A stretch of DNA of 64,000 bases, from assembly GCF_023065955.2 (NCBI RefSeq), contig NW_026623100.1:65476727-65540726 (forward strand), given 5' to 3'. Numbering within the stretch: position 1 is the stretch's first letter; every line of letters begins with the position of its first letter. The stretch comes from Ursus arctos (lineage: Eukaryota > Chordata > Mammalia > Carnivora > Ursidae). The notes under the pieces were generated by a model, which saw only the letters and a program-made list of their open reading frames with translations, searched no databases and was not told the DNA's origin. The position numbers and the translations under genes are program-made. Below are positions 22,135 to 33,800 of this stretch, piece after piece.

Positions 22135-22333
22135 AAAGATTTTATTTATTAGAGAGAGACAGGGAGAGAGAACAATCAGGGGGAGTGTCAGGCAGAGGGA
22201 GGGAGAGAGGGAGAGGGAGAAGCAGACTCCCCACTGAGCTGGGAGCCCTACATGGGGCTCGATCCCAGGACCCTGGGATCACGACCTGAGCCGAAGGCAG
22301 ACGCTTAACCAACTGAGCCACCCAGGTGCCCCT
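22135..22333 (-). mobile_element. CAN-SINE
   Basis: Perfect 19-bp target duplication acagtcttaattttttaaa at 22116-22134 and 22334-22352. Confidence 0.95.
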
Positions 22334-22655
22334 ACAGTCTTAATTTTTTAAATTATAAAATTATTTTTGAATATTTCAACTAATATACATTTACTTTAAA
22401 AGCAGCAGAGACACTTTCTGAGCGTGGTTCTGTAGAAATCTACGTCTTCATTCTCTTTCTCAAATCATGGCACATAGTGCGTGCTCTGCTGCTAAAAACA
22501 CACTTTAGAATTGATCAATGAAATGCCATGAGGCCTCTGTTCACTTAACTCTCACATTAAAAAGGACTGAAAAGAAGGTTCTGGAGCTAGATACAAGAAA
22601 GTGAGGCTTAGCAACAATTCCATTTCTAAAAAGATGACTTAAAGAAGTAAGTAGA

Positions 22656-22848
22656 GGGTTCCCTGGGTGGATTAACTGGTTGAGCGTCCGACTCTTGGTT
22701 TTGGCTCAGGTCATGATCTCAGCATCATGGGCTCCACGCTCGGTGTGGAGTCTGCTGAGATTCTCTCCCTCTCCCTCTGCCCCTGCCCCCGCCTCTGCCT
22801 GTGTGTGAGCTCTTTCTCTCTCAAATAAAATAAAGTCTAAATAAATAA
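22656..22848 (+). mobile_element. CAN-SINE
   Basis: Body 'ccctgggtggattaactggttgagcg', A/T tail. Duplication taagtaga at 22648-22655 and 22849-22856. Confidence 0.88.
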
Positions 22849-22990
22849 TAAGTAGACAAGTGAGCAGACAAATGTACAAAAGATGTGTATTCTAGGTGTT
22901 TATATCCTCAAAAAAGAGGGACTTGGTAAAACAAATTAGGACATATCTACCAAAGGAATGCTATATGGTCCTTACAAATGATGATGTATA

Positions 22991-23205
22991 GGGGGACCCG
23001 GGTGATTCAGTCAGTTAAGCATCTGCCTTCAGCTCAGGTCATGGTCTCGGGGTCCTGGGATTGAGCCCCATGTCTGGGCTCCCTGCTCAGCGGGGAGTCT
23101 GCTTCTCCCTCTCCCTCTGCCCCTCCCCCACTTGTGCGTGTGTGCACATACTCTCTCTCTCTCTCTCACTTGCTCTCTCGCTCTCAAGTAAATAAAATCT
23201 TTAAA
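22991..23205 (+). mobile_element. CAN-SINE inside an old L1
   Basis: Perfect duplication aaatgatgatgtata at 22976-22990 and 23206-23220. Confidence 0.95.
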
Positions 23206-23471
23206 AAATGATGATGTATAACTACACCTACTGATACAGAAAAATGTTTAGGCTATATAGCTAAGTAAGACAAAAGGGTTCCAGAACAGCATTATACTAG
23301 CCAATTCTGGTCCATACGAAAACTGGGTCCATTTGTGTCTATACAAATATGTGTGCCTTGAGAAGGAGAGATACCAAAATATTAACAGTGGGTATCTCTA
23401 CTGGATTTTTCATTTTTTTCTTACTCTATAAATATTATTTGAATTTTTTTTTACAATGAGCATGTATTTTT

Positions 23472-23668
23472 TTTTTTAAAGATTTTATTTATTTATTCGA
23501 CAGAGATAGAGACAGCCAGCGAGAGAGAGGGAACACAAGCAGGGGGAGTGGGAGAGGAAGAAGCAGGCTCATAGCAGAAGAGCCTGATGTGGGGCTCGAT
23601 CCCAGATCGCCGGGATCACGCCCTGAGCCGAAGGCAGACGCTTAACCGCTGTGCCACCCAGGCGCCCC
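23472..23668 (-). mobile_element. CAN-SINE, young subfamily, inside an old L1
   Basis: Perfect duplication atgagcatgtattttt at 23456-23471 and 23669-23684. Confidence 0.95.
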
Positions 23669-23689
23669 ATGAGCATGTATTTTTATGTT

Positions 23690-24624
23690 AGAAAAAAAAT
23701 GATTTTGAAAAAGTTCTTCTGAACATTTTGCATATTTAACAATAGAAACTTGACAAGCAAAGTAACACAAAGTATCCCCTGGAATTTAGATTTGTGTGGA
23801 AGGGTGGACTACATAAGGGGTTCCCGAGAAAGCTTTGAACCATCTTTTTGGAGTTCTGTTTTGGGAATCAATCCTGTCTGATCACTGACAGTCCCTTAAG
23901 TGTAGAGGGGGAAAGAGGCTCCTAGTTGAGTTGAGTGCAGCCAGAAGCATTGCCAACATGTCTAAATGCTTTGTCTCCTTCACAATAACACGTATTCCTT
24001 TTCAGAATAGTATTTTTACTCAGTATGCTTGTCGTTCCATCCCCACGTTTTTCCATTTCCTCTCAATCAGTGATCCCTCTTCACTGAAAAAGATCAGAGT
24101 CCCAGATAAACCACAGCGGGCGCAGACAGAGGACCTCCGAGTCACCCATTAAATTCCAGAGGAAGACTGGGAGACCTGCTGCTGCTTTTCACTCCTCGAG
24201 AGAGACTGGAATTGAAGAGGCCTGGAGAAAATAAATATAAACGAGAAGGGATGGGGGAGAAGACAGGCTGAGAACAGGATTCTTCTCTCTGAAAAGATAG
24301 ATGCAAAGGGGGCAAGAATTTCTGTTTTGCTGGTTGCTGTAGCTTCAGTATCTAAGATATGCTTGACACATAACAGGCACTCAGTAACTATTTACTGAAT
24401 TAATGAACTATACAGACCACAGGAAGAACATGGACTTTTACTCAGAATCAGAGCCCCTGAAAAGCAAACAGCTGGAGGGGGGCGCGGAGTGGGGAAGAGC
24501 ACTTCTGAAGTTTGAATGAAAGATGAAGGCAAATAAAGGCTCCATTCCAAAACGGTTATTTGGTGGAAGAGAGGGTCTGATTAAACTTTAAATGAAAAGA
24601 CAGATACTTAAGTTGGGATCTTTA
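23690..24624. other. Intergenic sequence between the genes
   Basis: No coding pattern beyond a 73-codon open frame at 23931-24152. An L2 end sits at 24325. Otherwise unassigned. Confidence 0.5.
24325..24405 (+). repeat. L2/MIR3-type 3' end
   Basis: 'gacacataacaggcactcagtaactatttactgaattaatgaa' is the typical terminal text of L2-family repeats. Confidence 0.65.
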
Positions 24625-24640
24625 AGAATAGCATAACCAG

Positions 24641-24843
24641 AGGGGCCTCTGGGTGGCTCAGTCTTTAAACGTCTGCCTTCGGCTCAGGGCAGGACTCCAG
24701 GGTTCTGGGATCAAGCCCCGCATCGGGCTCCCTGCTCCGCTGGGAGCCTGCTTCTCCTTCTCCCACTCCCCCTGCTTGTGTTCCCTCTCTCACTGGCTGT
24801 CTCTCTGTCAAATAAATAAATTAAATCTTTAAAAAAAAAAAAA
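24641..24843 (+). mobile_element. CAN-SINE
   Basis: Duplication agaatagcataaccag (24625-24640) with a one-mismatch copy at 24844-24859. Confidence 0.95.
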
Positions 24844-25067
24844 AGAGTAGCATAACCAGTTGGAGACACCTGAGAACAAACAGCAGTGTCTCTTTAGATG
24901 GAGGCACCTATATCCATGACAGCCAAGGGCGGTCTTTTGTAGCAGTCATGCTACTGAAAACAGCTCAGCTTTCTCTGACATGTAGAGAATGTTTAGAAAT
25001 AGCATACACCTTCCGTAAAGTTGGGTGAGCCCATGACTCCACTGCGGAACTAGAACTTTAGCAACCC

Positions 25068-25270
25068 GGGGCGCCTGGGTGGTATAGCGGTTAAGCGTCT
25101 GCCTTTGGCTCAGGGCGTGATCCTGGCATTATGGGATCGAGCCCCACATCAGGCTCCTCCACTATGAGCCTGCTTCTTCCTCTCCCACTCCCCCTCCTTG
25201 TGTTCCCTCTCTCGCTGGCTGTCTCTATCTCTGTCAAATAAATAAATAAAATCTTTAAAAAAAAAAAAAA
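25068..25270 (+). mobile_element. CAN-SINE, young subfamily
   Basis: Perfect duplication agaactttagcaaccc at 25052-25067 and 25271-25286. Confidence 0.95.
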
Positions 25271-25361
25271 AGAACTTTAGCAACCCCACGGAAACCCTCC
25301 AACCCAACCCCACTGCCTCCTGTCCAGGGGTGACCTCTGCTCTGAATGTTTTCAATATAGC

Positions 25362-26600
25362 ATTAAAAAATTTTTTTGTGTGGTGAAACACATGAAATTT
25401 ATCATTTTAACCATTTTAAGTGTACAGTTCAGTAGTGATAAGTACATACACATTGTTGTGCAACCAATCTCCAGAACTCCTCTTTGAAAACTGAAACTCT
25501 GTACCTAGTAACTCCCCATTCCCCTTACTCCAATCCCTGGCAACCATCCTTCTACTTTCTGTCTCTATGAATGTGACAATTCAATGTTCGTCCTTTTGTG
25601 ACTGGTTTATTTCACTTAGCATAATGTCCTCAAGGTTCATCCATGTCATAGCGTGTGACAGGATTGTTAAGGCTTCATAGTATCCCACTGTGTGTATAGA
25701 CACATGCAGCCGCCAGTGGGCATTCGGGTTGCTTCCCCCGTTGGCTATTGTGAATAATGCTGCTATGAATGTGGGTGCACAAATCTCTCTGAGACCCTGC
25801 TTTCAATTCTTTGACATAGAGTTGCTAGATCATGTAGTAATTCTATTTTTAATTTTTTAAGGAACTGTTATACTGTTTTCCACAGCGGCTGCACCATTTT
25901 ATATTCCCACCAGCAGTGCACAAGGGCTCCAGTTTCTCCACATTCTCCCCACCACGTGCTATTTTCTGGGTTCTTATGATAGCAGACATCCTAATGGATG
26001 TAGGTCGTATCACAATGTAGAGTTTTCATTTGCATTTCCCTAACAACTAGTGATGTTGAACACCTTTTCACACGCTTATTGGTCATCTGTATAACTTTTT
26101 TAGAGAAATGTCTATTTAAATTCTTTGCCCATTTTTAAACTGACTTGTTTCTTGGTGGTTGAGTTGTGAGAGTGCTTTATGTGTTCAGGATATTATCAGA
26201 TATATGATTTGCAAATATTTTCTCCCATCGGTGGCCCTCTCACTGTGTCCTCTGATGCACAGAATTTGGTATTTTGATGAAGCCTTATCTATTTTGTTGT
26301 TGTTGCCGCCAGTGCTTTCGGTGTCATAGCCGAGAAAGCATTGCCAAATCCAGTGTCATGTAGCTTTTCCCATTTTCTTCCAGGAGGTTTATCATTTTAG
26401 CTCTTGTCTTTAGGTCTTTGACCCACTGTGAGTTAATTTTTATATATGGTGTAAGATAAGGGCTAACTTCATTCTTTTATATGTGGCCCCTCCATTTTCC
26501 CAACACCATTTGCTAACAAGACTGTCCTTTCTCCATTAAATGGTCTTAGCACTCTTGCCAAAAATCATTGGACCACATTGTGAAGATTTATTTCTGGGCT
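25362..26600 (-). mobile_element. Old L1 3' end (L1M type)
   Basis: 'tgaaatttatcattttaaccattttaag', 'tttcacttagcataatgtcctcaaggttcatcc' and 'aataatgctgctatgaatgtgggtg' are L1 ORF2 C-terminal and 3'-UTR sequence in antisense. It is diverged, with no long frame left. Confidence 0.8.
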
Positions 26601-26838
26601 TTAAAACAAACTATTATCTCCAAGAGGTTTTCCTTGGGCCAATGATGGGGCTGAGTCCAACCGACCCCTCCAGCCGCCCCTCCACTGACTGCCTCTGCTG
26701 AGTTCTGAGTCTGTTCTTTAAAGAAGCTGAATAGGCAAGAGAATCTCTTCTCTTGGGTGCATAGGTCCCTGTGAGCAGAGGCTTTGAGTCCAAACGCCAC
26801 AGCTTACAGCTGCCAGGGATGGAGACCAGAGTTGAGAA

Positions 26839-27190
26839 ATGCGTTGTACAATTGAGAAGTCACTTGCTGATGCTAACACTCTTGTTGAAAGATGGAGAGA
26901 TCAGGATGATGCAGCAGATCTCTGACTGACCGCACCCCAGCTCTCAAAGAGTAGAAGCAATGAAGCAGTACCAGGAAGAATTCAAGAACTTAATGAAGTG
27001 GCAAGACGTCGGCCACAGTCCACATTAGTTATGGGAATCCAGCAAGAAAACAGACAAATCAGAGAAGTGCAACAAGAGAACGAAGAATTGTATACATCCC
27101 TGGAAGAACATCAGTCTGACTTGGAACTTATAATAAGCAAGTATCAAGAGAAAATGTTTAGACAGCTAAACTTTGCTAATTGGTGAACAA
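26839..27190 (+). pseudogene. FGFR1OP2-like processed pseudogene, 5'-coding fragment
   Basis: Intronless. It opens ATG-CGT-TGT-ACA with residues MRCTIEKSLADANTLVERWR, close to the start of FGFR1OP2 (MSCTIEKALADAK). The first frame hits TGA after AADL, and indels shift the frame near 26927-26985. A clear stretch then resumes with [20 protein letters not shown] and [19 protein letters not shown]. Homology fades at about 27189. The lack of introns and the multiple breaks indicate a dead retrocopy. SIKE1 is the nearest alternative parent, but [12 protein letters not shown] favours FGFR1OP2. Confidence 0.8.
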
Positions 27191-27435
27191 ATTAAAGGTT
27201 TTCTGAGTGACTGCTGAGCCTATCAAAAGCTTCCAACAGTGCTGTTGGCATTCTGGATGATATTTGGATAAACATGAATATCCCCAATAAATGTTTGGGA
27301 ATTCACAGAATTATCCAAATTTTATTATTTTATATCCAAATTTTGAAATACATATTCTGCCATGGTTTTGTGAACAGAAGACTGTCATACCAAATTTTAT
27401 ACCCTCCATGTTTGGTGACAATTAACAAATAGCTT

Positions 27436-27618
27436 ATGGGTTGCCTAGGTGGCTCAATCCGTTAAGGGTCTGCCTTCAGTTCAGGTCATGATCCCAGGGT
27501 CCTAGAATCGAGCCCCATATTGGGCTCCCTGCTCAATGGGAAGCCTGCTCCTCCCTCTTCTTCTTCCTGCTACTCCCCCTGCTTGTACGCTGTCAAATAC
27601 ATAAATATTTTTAAAATA
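27436..27618 (+). mobile_element. CAN-SINE
   Basis: Perfect duplication aacaaatagctt at 27424-27435 and 27619-27630. Confidence 0.92.
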
Positions 27619-27630
27619 AACAAATAGCTT

Positions 27631-28127
27631 CTGCACCAGGAGACTTACACTTTAAAGACTGCCCATCTACCTTCCCATTCATGTAAATTTTTGTCAAAGA
27701 AAATTTGGTTTGCGAGGCTGTAGGAATGTTTCATATACACCATAAACAAGAGGTGATTTAATTTTATCTGGTTTAACATAATTAAAATACTCAGCTAATA
27801 ATTGCCCCTAAGTTGCTAGAGAAATGAAGTATCATTTCAGGAATGAAAGAAAGAACACTACTTTCTAGGGAAGATCTTTTAAGAGACATGTTAGGATGTT
27901 AAAATACTCCTTTGAAAGACTAAGTTTTGATTCTAAATAATGAAGATGAGATCTTTCTCTTCTCTGGTTGATCTTTAAGGATATTATGTAGCTCATTTAG
28001 CTAACAGAGTTGAAATGTCGGATACGGCAAGCTAGGTATGGTAATTTGAAAGTAAATTGGGAATTCCTCTGCCTCATAAAACCCTTCTTTTTTTTTTTTT
28101 TTTTTTTGAAGAGTATCCAGGGGAAGG
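27631..28127. other. AT-rich intergenic stretch
   Basis: No frame or family recognised. It could include 3'-UTR remains of the FGFR1OP2-like retrocopy, but I cannot support that from sequence alone. Ends in a T-run near 28088-28107. Confidence 0.35.
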
Positions 28128-28229
28128 GGGTGCCTGGGTGGCTCAGTCAGTGGAGCATGTGATGCTTGATCTTAGGGTCATGAGTTTGAGCCCCACATTG
28201 GGTATGGAGATTACTTAAAAATGATGTTT
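28128..28229 (+). mobile_element. CAN-SINE, short tRNA-type (first of three in a row)
   Basis: 'gggtgcctgggtggctcagtcagtggagc' to 'attacttaaaaatgatg'. Lacks the CT-rich part. Confidence 0.85.
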
Positions 28230-28245
28230 AAAAAATATGTGTTAG

Positions 28246-28440
28246 GGGGGCGCCTGGGTGGCACAGCGGTTAAGCGTCTGCCTTCAGCTCAGGGCATGAT
28301 CCCAGCGTTATGGGATCAAGCCCCACATCAGGCTCCGCCGCTATGAGCCTGCTTCTTCCTCTCCCACTCCCCCTGCTTGTGTTCCCTCTCTCGCTGGCTG
28401 TCTCTATCTCTGTCGAATAAATAAATAAAATCTTTAAAAA
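28246..28440 (+). mobile_element. CAN-SINE, young subfamily (second of three)
   Basis: Perfect duplication aaaaaatatgtgttag at 28230-28245 and 28441-28456. Confidence 0.95.
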
Positions 28441-28456
28441 AAAAAATATGTGTTAG

Positions 28457-28640
28457 GGGCACCTGGGTGGCTCAGTCAGTTAAGTGACTGCCTTCGGTTC
28501 AGGTCATGATCACAGAGTCCTGGGACTGAGCCCCGCATCAGGCTCCCTGCTCAGCAGGCGAGTCTGTCTGCTTCTCCCCCTCCCTCTGCTCATGCTCTCT
28601 CTCTTGCTCTTTCAAATAAATAAAATCTTAAAAAAAAATA
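28457..28640 (+). mobile_element. CAN-SINE, older type (third of three)
   Basis: 'gggcacctgggtggctcagtcag' head, starting immediately after the duplication of the second copy. Confidence 0.9.
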
Positions 28641-28761
28641 AAAATATATATATTACAAAAGTATTCCTAAGAGATAAAGTAAATTAAAATTTCAAAAAAT
28701 TTTTTTTCTTTATTTATTCATAAGCTCTTATCTGGTCCTCATAACCTGTAATATTTTTCTT

Positions 28762-31700
28762 TTCTTTTTTATTTATTTACTTATTTTCTTATTTATTTCA
28801 CATAATGTATTATCTATTTCAGGGATACATGTCTGTGATTCATCAGTCTTACATAACACCCAGTGTTCATTACAACACATACCCTCCCCAATGTCCACCA
28901 CCCAGTTACCCCATCTCCCCACCACCCTTCCCTCCAGCAACCCTCAGTTTGTTTCCTAAGATTAAGAGTCTCTTATGGTTTGTCTCCCTCTCTGGCTTCA
29001 TCTTGTTTCATTTTTTCCTGTCTTCCCCTATGATCCTCTGCCTTCTTTCTTAAATTCCACACATCAGTGAGATCGTATGATAATTGTCTTTCTCAGATTC
29101 ACTTATTTCACTTAGCATAATATCCTCTAATTCCATCCACATCGCTGCAAATGGCAAGATTTCTTTTTTTTTAATGGCTGCATAATATGCCATTGTATAT
29201 TCATCTATTCATCTATCAATGGATATCTAGGCTCTTTCCATAGTTTGGCTATCGTGGACATTGCTGCTATAAACATTAGGGTGCAGGTACCCCTTCGGAT
29301 CACTACCTTTGTATCTTTGGGGTAAATACCCGGTAGTGCAATTGCTGGGTCATAGGGTAGCTCTATTTTCACTTTTTGAGGAACCTCCATACTGTTTTCC
29401 AGAGTGGCTGCACAAGCTTGAATTCCCACCAACAGTGTAAGAGGGTTCCCCCTTCTCCACATCCTCGCCAACATCTGTTGTTTCCTGAGTTGTTCATTTT
29501 AGTCATTCTGACTGGTGTGAGGTGGTATCTCATTGTGGTTTTGATTTGTATTTCCCTGGTGCCGAGTGATGTTGAGCACTTTTTCATGTGTCTGTTGGCC
29601 ATTAGGATGTCTTCTTTGCCAAAATGTCTATTCACGTCTTCTGCCCATTTCTTGATTGGGTTATTTGTTCTTTGGGTGTTGAATTTGATAAGTTCTTTAT
29701 AGATTTTGGATACTAGCCCTTTATCTGATATGTCATTTGCAAGTATCTTCTCCCATTCTGTCAGTTGTCTTTTGGTTTTCTTGAGAAAGGCTTGTATTGC
29801 TATCTACTTCCCTCTTAGGACCGCCTTTGCTGCATCCCAAAGGTTTTGAATAGTTGTGTTTTCATTTTCATTTGTTTCAATGAATTTTTTTAAAATTCTT
29901 TAATTTCCTGGTTGACCCATTCATTCTTTACTAGGACGCTCTTTAGCCTCCATGTATTTGAGTTCTTTCCAACTTTCTTCTTGTGATTCAGTTCCAGTTT
30001 CAAAACATTGTGGTCTGAAAAATATGCAGGGAATAATCCCAATCTTTTGGTACCAGTTGAGACCTGATTTGTGACCCAGGATGTGACCTATTCTGGAGAA
30101 TGTTCCATGTGCACTCGAGAGGAATGTGTATTCTATTGCTTTGGGATGGATTGTTCTGAATATATCCGTGAAGTGCATCTGGTCCAGTGTGTCATTAAAA
30201 GCCCTTGTTTCCTTGTTGATCTTCTCATCAGATGATCTGTCTGTTGCAGTGAGGTGGGTGTTAAAGTCCCCTACTATTATTGTATTATTATTGATGTGTT
30301 TCTTTGATTTTGTTATTGGCTTACATAATTGGCTGCTCCCATGTTAGGGGCATAAATATTTACAATTGGTAGATCTTGTTGGGTAGACCCTTTAATTATG
30401 ATATAGTGTCTTTCCTCATCTTTTATTACAGTCTTTGGTCTAAAATCTAATTTGTCTAATATAAGGATTGCCACCCCAGCTTTCTTTTGATGTCCACTAG
30501 CATGGTAAATGGTTTTCCACCCCCTCACTTTCAATCTGGAGGTGTTTTTGGTTCTAAAATGAGTCTCTTGCAGACAGCATATCGATGGGTCTTGCTTTTC
30601 TATCCAATCTAATACCCTGTGTCTTTTGATTGGGGCATTTAGTCCATTTACATTCATGGTAACTGTCGAAAGATATGAATTTAGTGCCATTGTATTGCCT
30701 GTAAGGTGACTGTTACTGTATATTGTCTCTGTTCCTTTCTGGTCTATGTTACTTTTGGGCTCTCTCTTTGCTTAGAGGACCCCTTTCAATATTTCTTGTA
30801 GGGCTGGTTTGGTGATCACAAATCTTTTAACTTCTCTTTGTCCTGGAAGCTTATCTCTCCTATTTTGAATGACATTCTAGCTGGATAAAGTATTCTTGGC
30901 TGCAAATTTTTCTTATTTAGCACCCTGAATATATCATGCCAGTCCTTTCTACAGAGCCATACACTAGATTTTGGGTGTATTTTGGTCTATTAGAAGAAAT
31001 TGCATCCCAAAATTTTAAAGAAAGTAAAACTATATATATACAAAAATAAGATTAAATACAATGCAGGGATAGAATGTGACTGTAAAAATGAAAATTAAAA
31101 TAGATTTTCTAAAAGTTGATATAATAAGTTGGTTGAAAAGGGAAAAAAGAAAAATTTAAATAAAAAAAGAAAAAATAAAGAAAATTTAAAATATTAAAGT
31201 TGAAAGACTAAAGACTCATGGGGAAAAAGCCATGAATTCTATGTGCTGTATTCCCCTAGTGCTGGAGTTGTGCAGTTCTCATTGATTGGTAAACTTGGTC
31301 TTGGCTGGATGTTCTGGGGGAGGGGCCTGTTGTGTGGAGTCTCAAATGTCTTTGGCCCAGACAGGGGCCGGGCTAAGGTATCATCGGCTCTGGTTTGCTC
31401 TCTGTGGCTTTTGTTCCTTAAAGGCTTTCGGCGCAGCTTTAGAGGATGAGAATGAAAACGGTGGCCTCCCAATCTCCAGCCCAGGAGCTGAAAGCTTGGG
31501 GGCCCGTTCTTTAGTGCGCCCTCAGGGAAAAGCAGTCAATCGCTCCTGTCTCCCTGGTCTCCAGCCGCACTCTGTGCTCACCCGGCCTGTGACCGAGCGT
31601 TTCTATCTCTGGCACACAGCCCAGTTTGGAGTCTCCAAACCCAGCAGATTCAGGCTCCCGCGCCGCTCCTCCCGGGGGAGGAAGGGGAGTCTCCCTGGTT

Positions 31701-32153
31701 CTGCCGCTTGCTGGGCCCCTTACTGGAAGAGCAGGGGCCCGACTGTGCCGGGGATCACGGTTTATGGCCACCCAAAGCTGGGAGCCCACTCCTCGGCTCA
31801 GTCTTTGCAGCCAGCTTCCCCGCTCCGATACCTGGGAGCTCTGCCGCACTCAGGCACCCCCAGTCTTCCTGTGACCCCGAGGGTCCTGAGACCACACTGT
31901 CCCAGTGAGGGTTCCAACCCCCCCCCCCGCCCCACCGCGGTCTAGCTTCCTGTATATCGCCTCAGAGTCACTTCTCCGCACACCCTACCTTCCAGAAAGT
32001 GGTCACTTTTCTATTCGTAGAGTTGCAGCTGTTCTTTTTTTTCCATCTCCTGTTGAGTTCGCAGGTGTTCAGAATGGTTTGATGGCTGTCTAGCTGAATT
32101 CCCGGGACCAGACGAAACTAAGGTCTCTGCCGCCGCCACCTGGGATGCCTCCC
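28762..32153 (-). mobile_element. Internally deleted carnivore L1 with intact ends
   Basis: Target duplications 'taacctgtaatatttttctt' (28742-28761) and 'taacctgtaagatttttctt' (32154-32173, one mismatch) flank a 3.4-kb insertion. In sense order it holds a GC-rich carnivore-type L1 5' UTR (32153 to about 31000), the ORF1-ORF2 intergenic part, the ORF2 start and endonuclease (30690 to about 29790, with TMNVNGLNAPIKRHRVLDWI and FSSAHGTFSRIGHILGHK-like runs), then the ORF2 C-terminus (about 29780-29205) and the 3' UTR. ORF1 and the reverse-transcriptase domain are missing. It cannot move on its own. Confidence 0.85.
31240..32153 (-). promoter_or_regulatory. L1 5' UTR, GC-rich internal promoter region
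   Basis: The only long GC-rich stretch in the intergenic part. Read on the - strand it begins 'ggcatcccaggtggcggcgg', the recognisable start of carnivore L1s. L1 5' UTRs normally carry a sense (and often an antisense) promoter. Activity here is inferred, not shown. Confidence 0.6.
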
Positions 32154-32399
32154 TAACCTGTAAGATTTTTCTTGTAACTTCTCAAATTGAAGGGGGGGAG
32201 GAAATCTACAAATTTATAAGTATTCCTTTTTTTTTTTTTTTTTTTACAAAATATGTAGCCAATATATGAATTTTTAAGACACCAGAAATAAAAATGTACC
32301 TTAACATCAACCAAAATCTCAATTTTTCTAATTTTGTAATTATAGAATAAAAGGACAAAAGAAAAAGGAAAAAACAATCCCTACTATCTCCGGATCTTA

Positions 32400-33050
32400 C
32401 CAGCTTTCCACGAATATCCCTTTTCTGTTTCAGAGTCCAATCCAGGACACCATCTTACATTTAGTGGTCATAGCTCCTTAGCTTCCTTTGGTCTGAGCTT
32501 CCTATGACCTTGATAGATGACCTTGATTATTTTTTCATGACCTTGATAGTTTTGAACACGGTCAAGTAATTCTTAGAATGTTCCTGGATTTGTGTTTGTC
32601 TGCTGTTTTCTTATGATCCAACTGGCTTATGGGCATTTGGAAAGAATACCACTGAAGTGAAGTGCCCCCGTGGTTACATCGTGCCAGGAGGTACGTGATA
32701 CCCATACCACAGCACTGGTGATGTTAACCCGGGGCACTTGGTTAAGCTAGTGTTTGTCACGTTTCTCCACTGAAAGGTTGCCTTGTTTTCCCTTTTCATG
32801 GTCTATTTGCTGGAGGTGGGACATTAAGTCCAGCCCACACTCAAGTGAGGAGGGACATGCTCAACTTCCTGGGGCATAGAGTCGACACATATTATTTGGA
32901 ATTCTTCTGTATGAAAGATTTCTCTTTTCCCTTAACTGTTTTCAAAAATATTTTATCTCATATGCAGGCATCCTACAAATATACTTAGTTTTGCTTGTTT
33001 CTGAAACTTTCCTGTCAACGAGCATTTGTTATTTACACTATTTTGCTATT
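32400..33050 (-). mobile_element. Ancient LINE-like relic A
   Basis: Shares diagnostic text with the HADHB intron 4 relic: '...tttagtggtcat', 'gaagaataccac', 'gaagtgccc', 'gtgatgtt'. Probably an L1M-family fragment. The exact family is not resolved. Confidence 0.45.
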
Positions 33051-33053
33051 AAA

Positions 33054-33248
33054 GAGGAATGGTGGCGCAGTCAGCTAAGCAGCTGACTCTTGGTTTCGGC
33101 TCGGGTCGTGATCTCAGGGTCATGAGATCTAGCCCTGTGTCCGGCTTGCACTCAGTGCAGAGTCCACTTGAGTTCCTCTCTCTCTCTCCACCCCCGCATC
33201 TCCTCCCTAGTCTAAAATAAATAAATCTTTAAAAAAAAAAAAAAAAAA
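33054..33248 (+). mobile_element. CAN-SINE, diverged
   Basis: 'aatggtggcgcagtcagctaagcag' head, CT-rich middle, A-tail. Confidence 0.85.
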
Positions 33249-33800
33249 GCAACGGTGCTATGAACACTCTTGTACATACATGTCTCCTGGTACTTGTGTG
33301 CTGGGTCATAGACTGTGTGTCATTTTCAAATGTACCAGATAACGCCGGACTATTTTCCGAAGTACTTGTATCAATCTGTATCCTCACCAGCAGTGTGTAA
33401 TAGCTCTTATTGTTCCACATCCTTATCAACACATGGTGTTCTGAGTCTTGTTCATTTCTCCTGGTGGGTGTAAAATAGTATCTCATTATAATACTAATTT
33501 TTTTTTACTAATCAGCATCTTCTCATGTTCATTCTCTATTTCTACATTTTCTAAAAAATCCTTCTTAATACCCCCCCCCTTTTTACTGAGTTATCTTTCT
33601 TCTTCTTGATTTATAGAAATTCTTTATATATCCTGGATCCTTTGAAAGATCCATCTACATCATACAGAAAGACACAGATATATCTTCATGAGAGAGATAC
33701 AGATCTCCTTTGTAAGAAGTATCTGTGTTTTTGCCCCTTTGGTGGCTTGTCTTTCAACTCTATCAAAAGTTCTTATTTCAACATGAACAAATTTATAGAT
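33249..33800 (-). mobile_element. Old L1 fragment
   Basis: 'gctatgaacactcttgtacatacatgtctcctgg' and 'ctcaccagcagtgtgtaatagctcttattgttccacatcc' match the antisense L1 ORF2-end pattern. A SINE abuts it on the left. Confidence 0.6.

Larger units (their letters stand above)
22857..23690 (+). mobile_element. Old L1 3' end, interrupted by two SINEs
   Basis: 'ggaatgctatatggtccttacaaatgatg', 'cagaaaaatgtttaggctatatagctaagt' and 'ttattatttgaa...acaatgagcatgtattttt' run in the order of an L1M 3' region. SINEs inserted at 22991-23205 and 23472-23668. Confidence 0.6.

Noticed and set aside
30313..30690. 125-codon frame resembling an endonuclease
   Set aside because: It is the start of L1 ORF2 in a defective element, not a host gene.
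31286..31945. 219-codon open frame on the + strand
   Set aside because: It lies antisense within the GC-rich L1 5' UTR. Low stop density from GC content explains it, and no protein family is recognisable.
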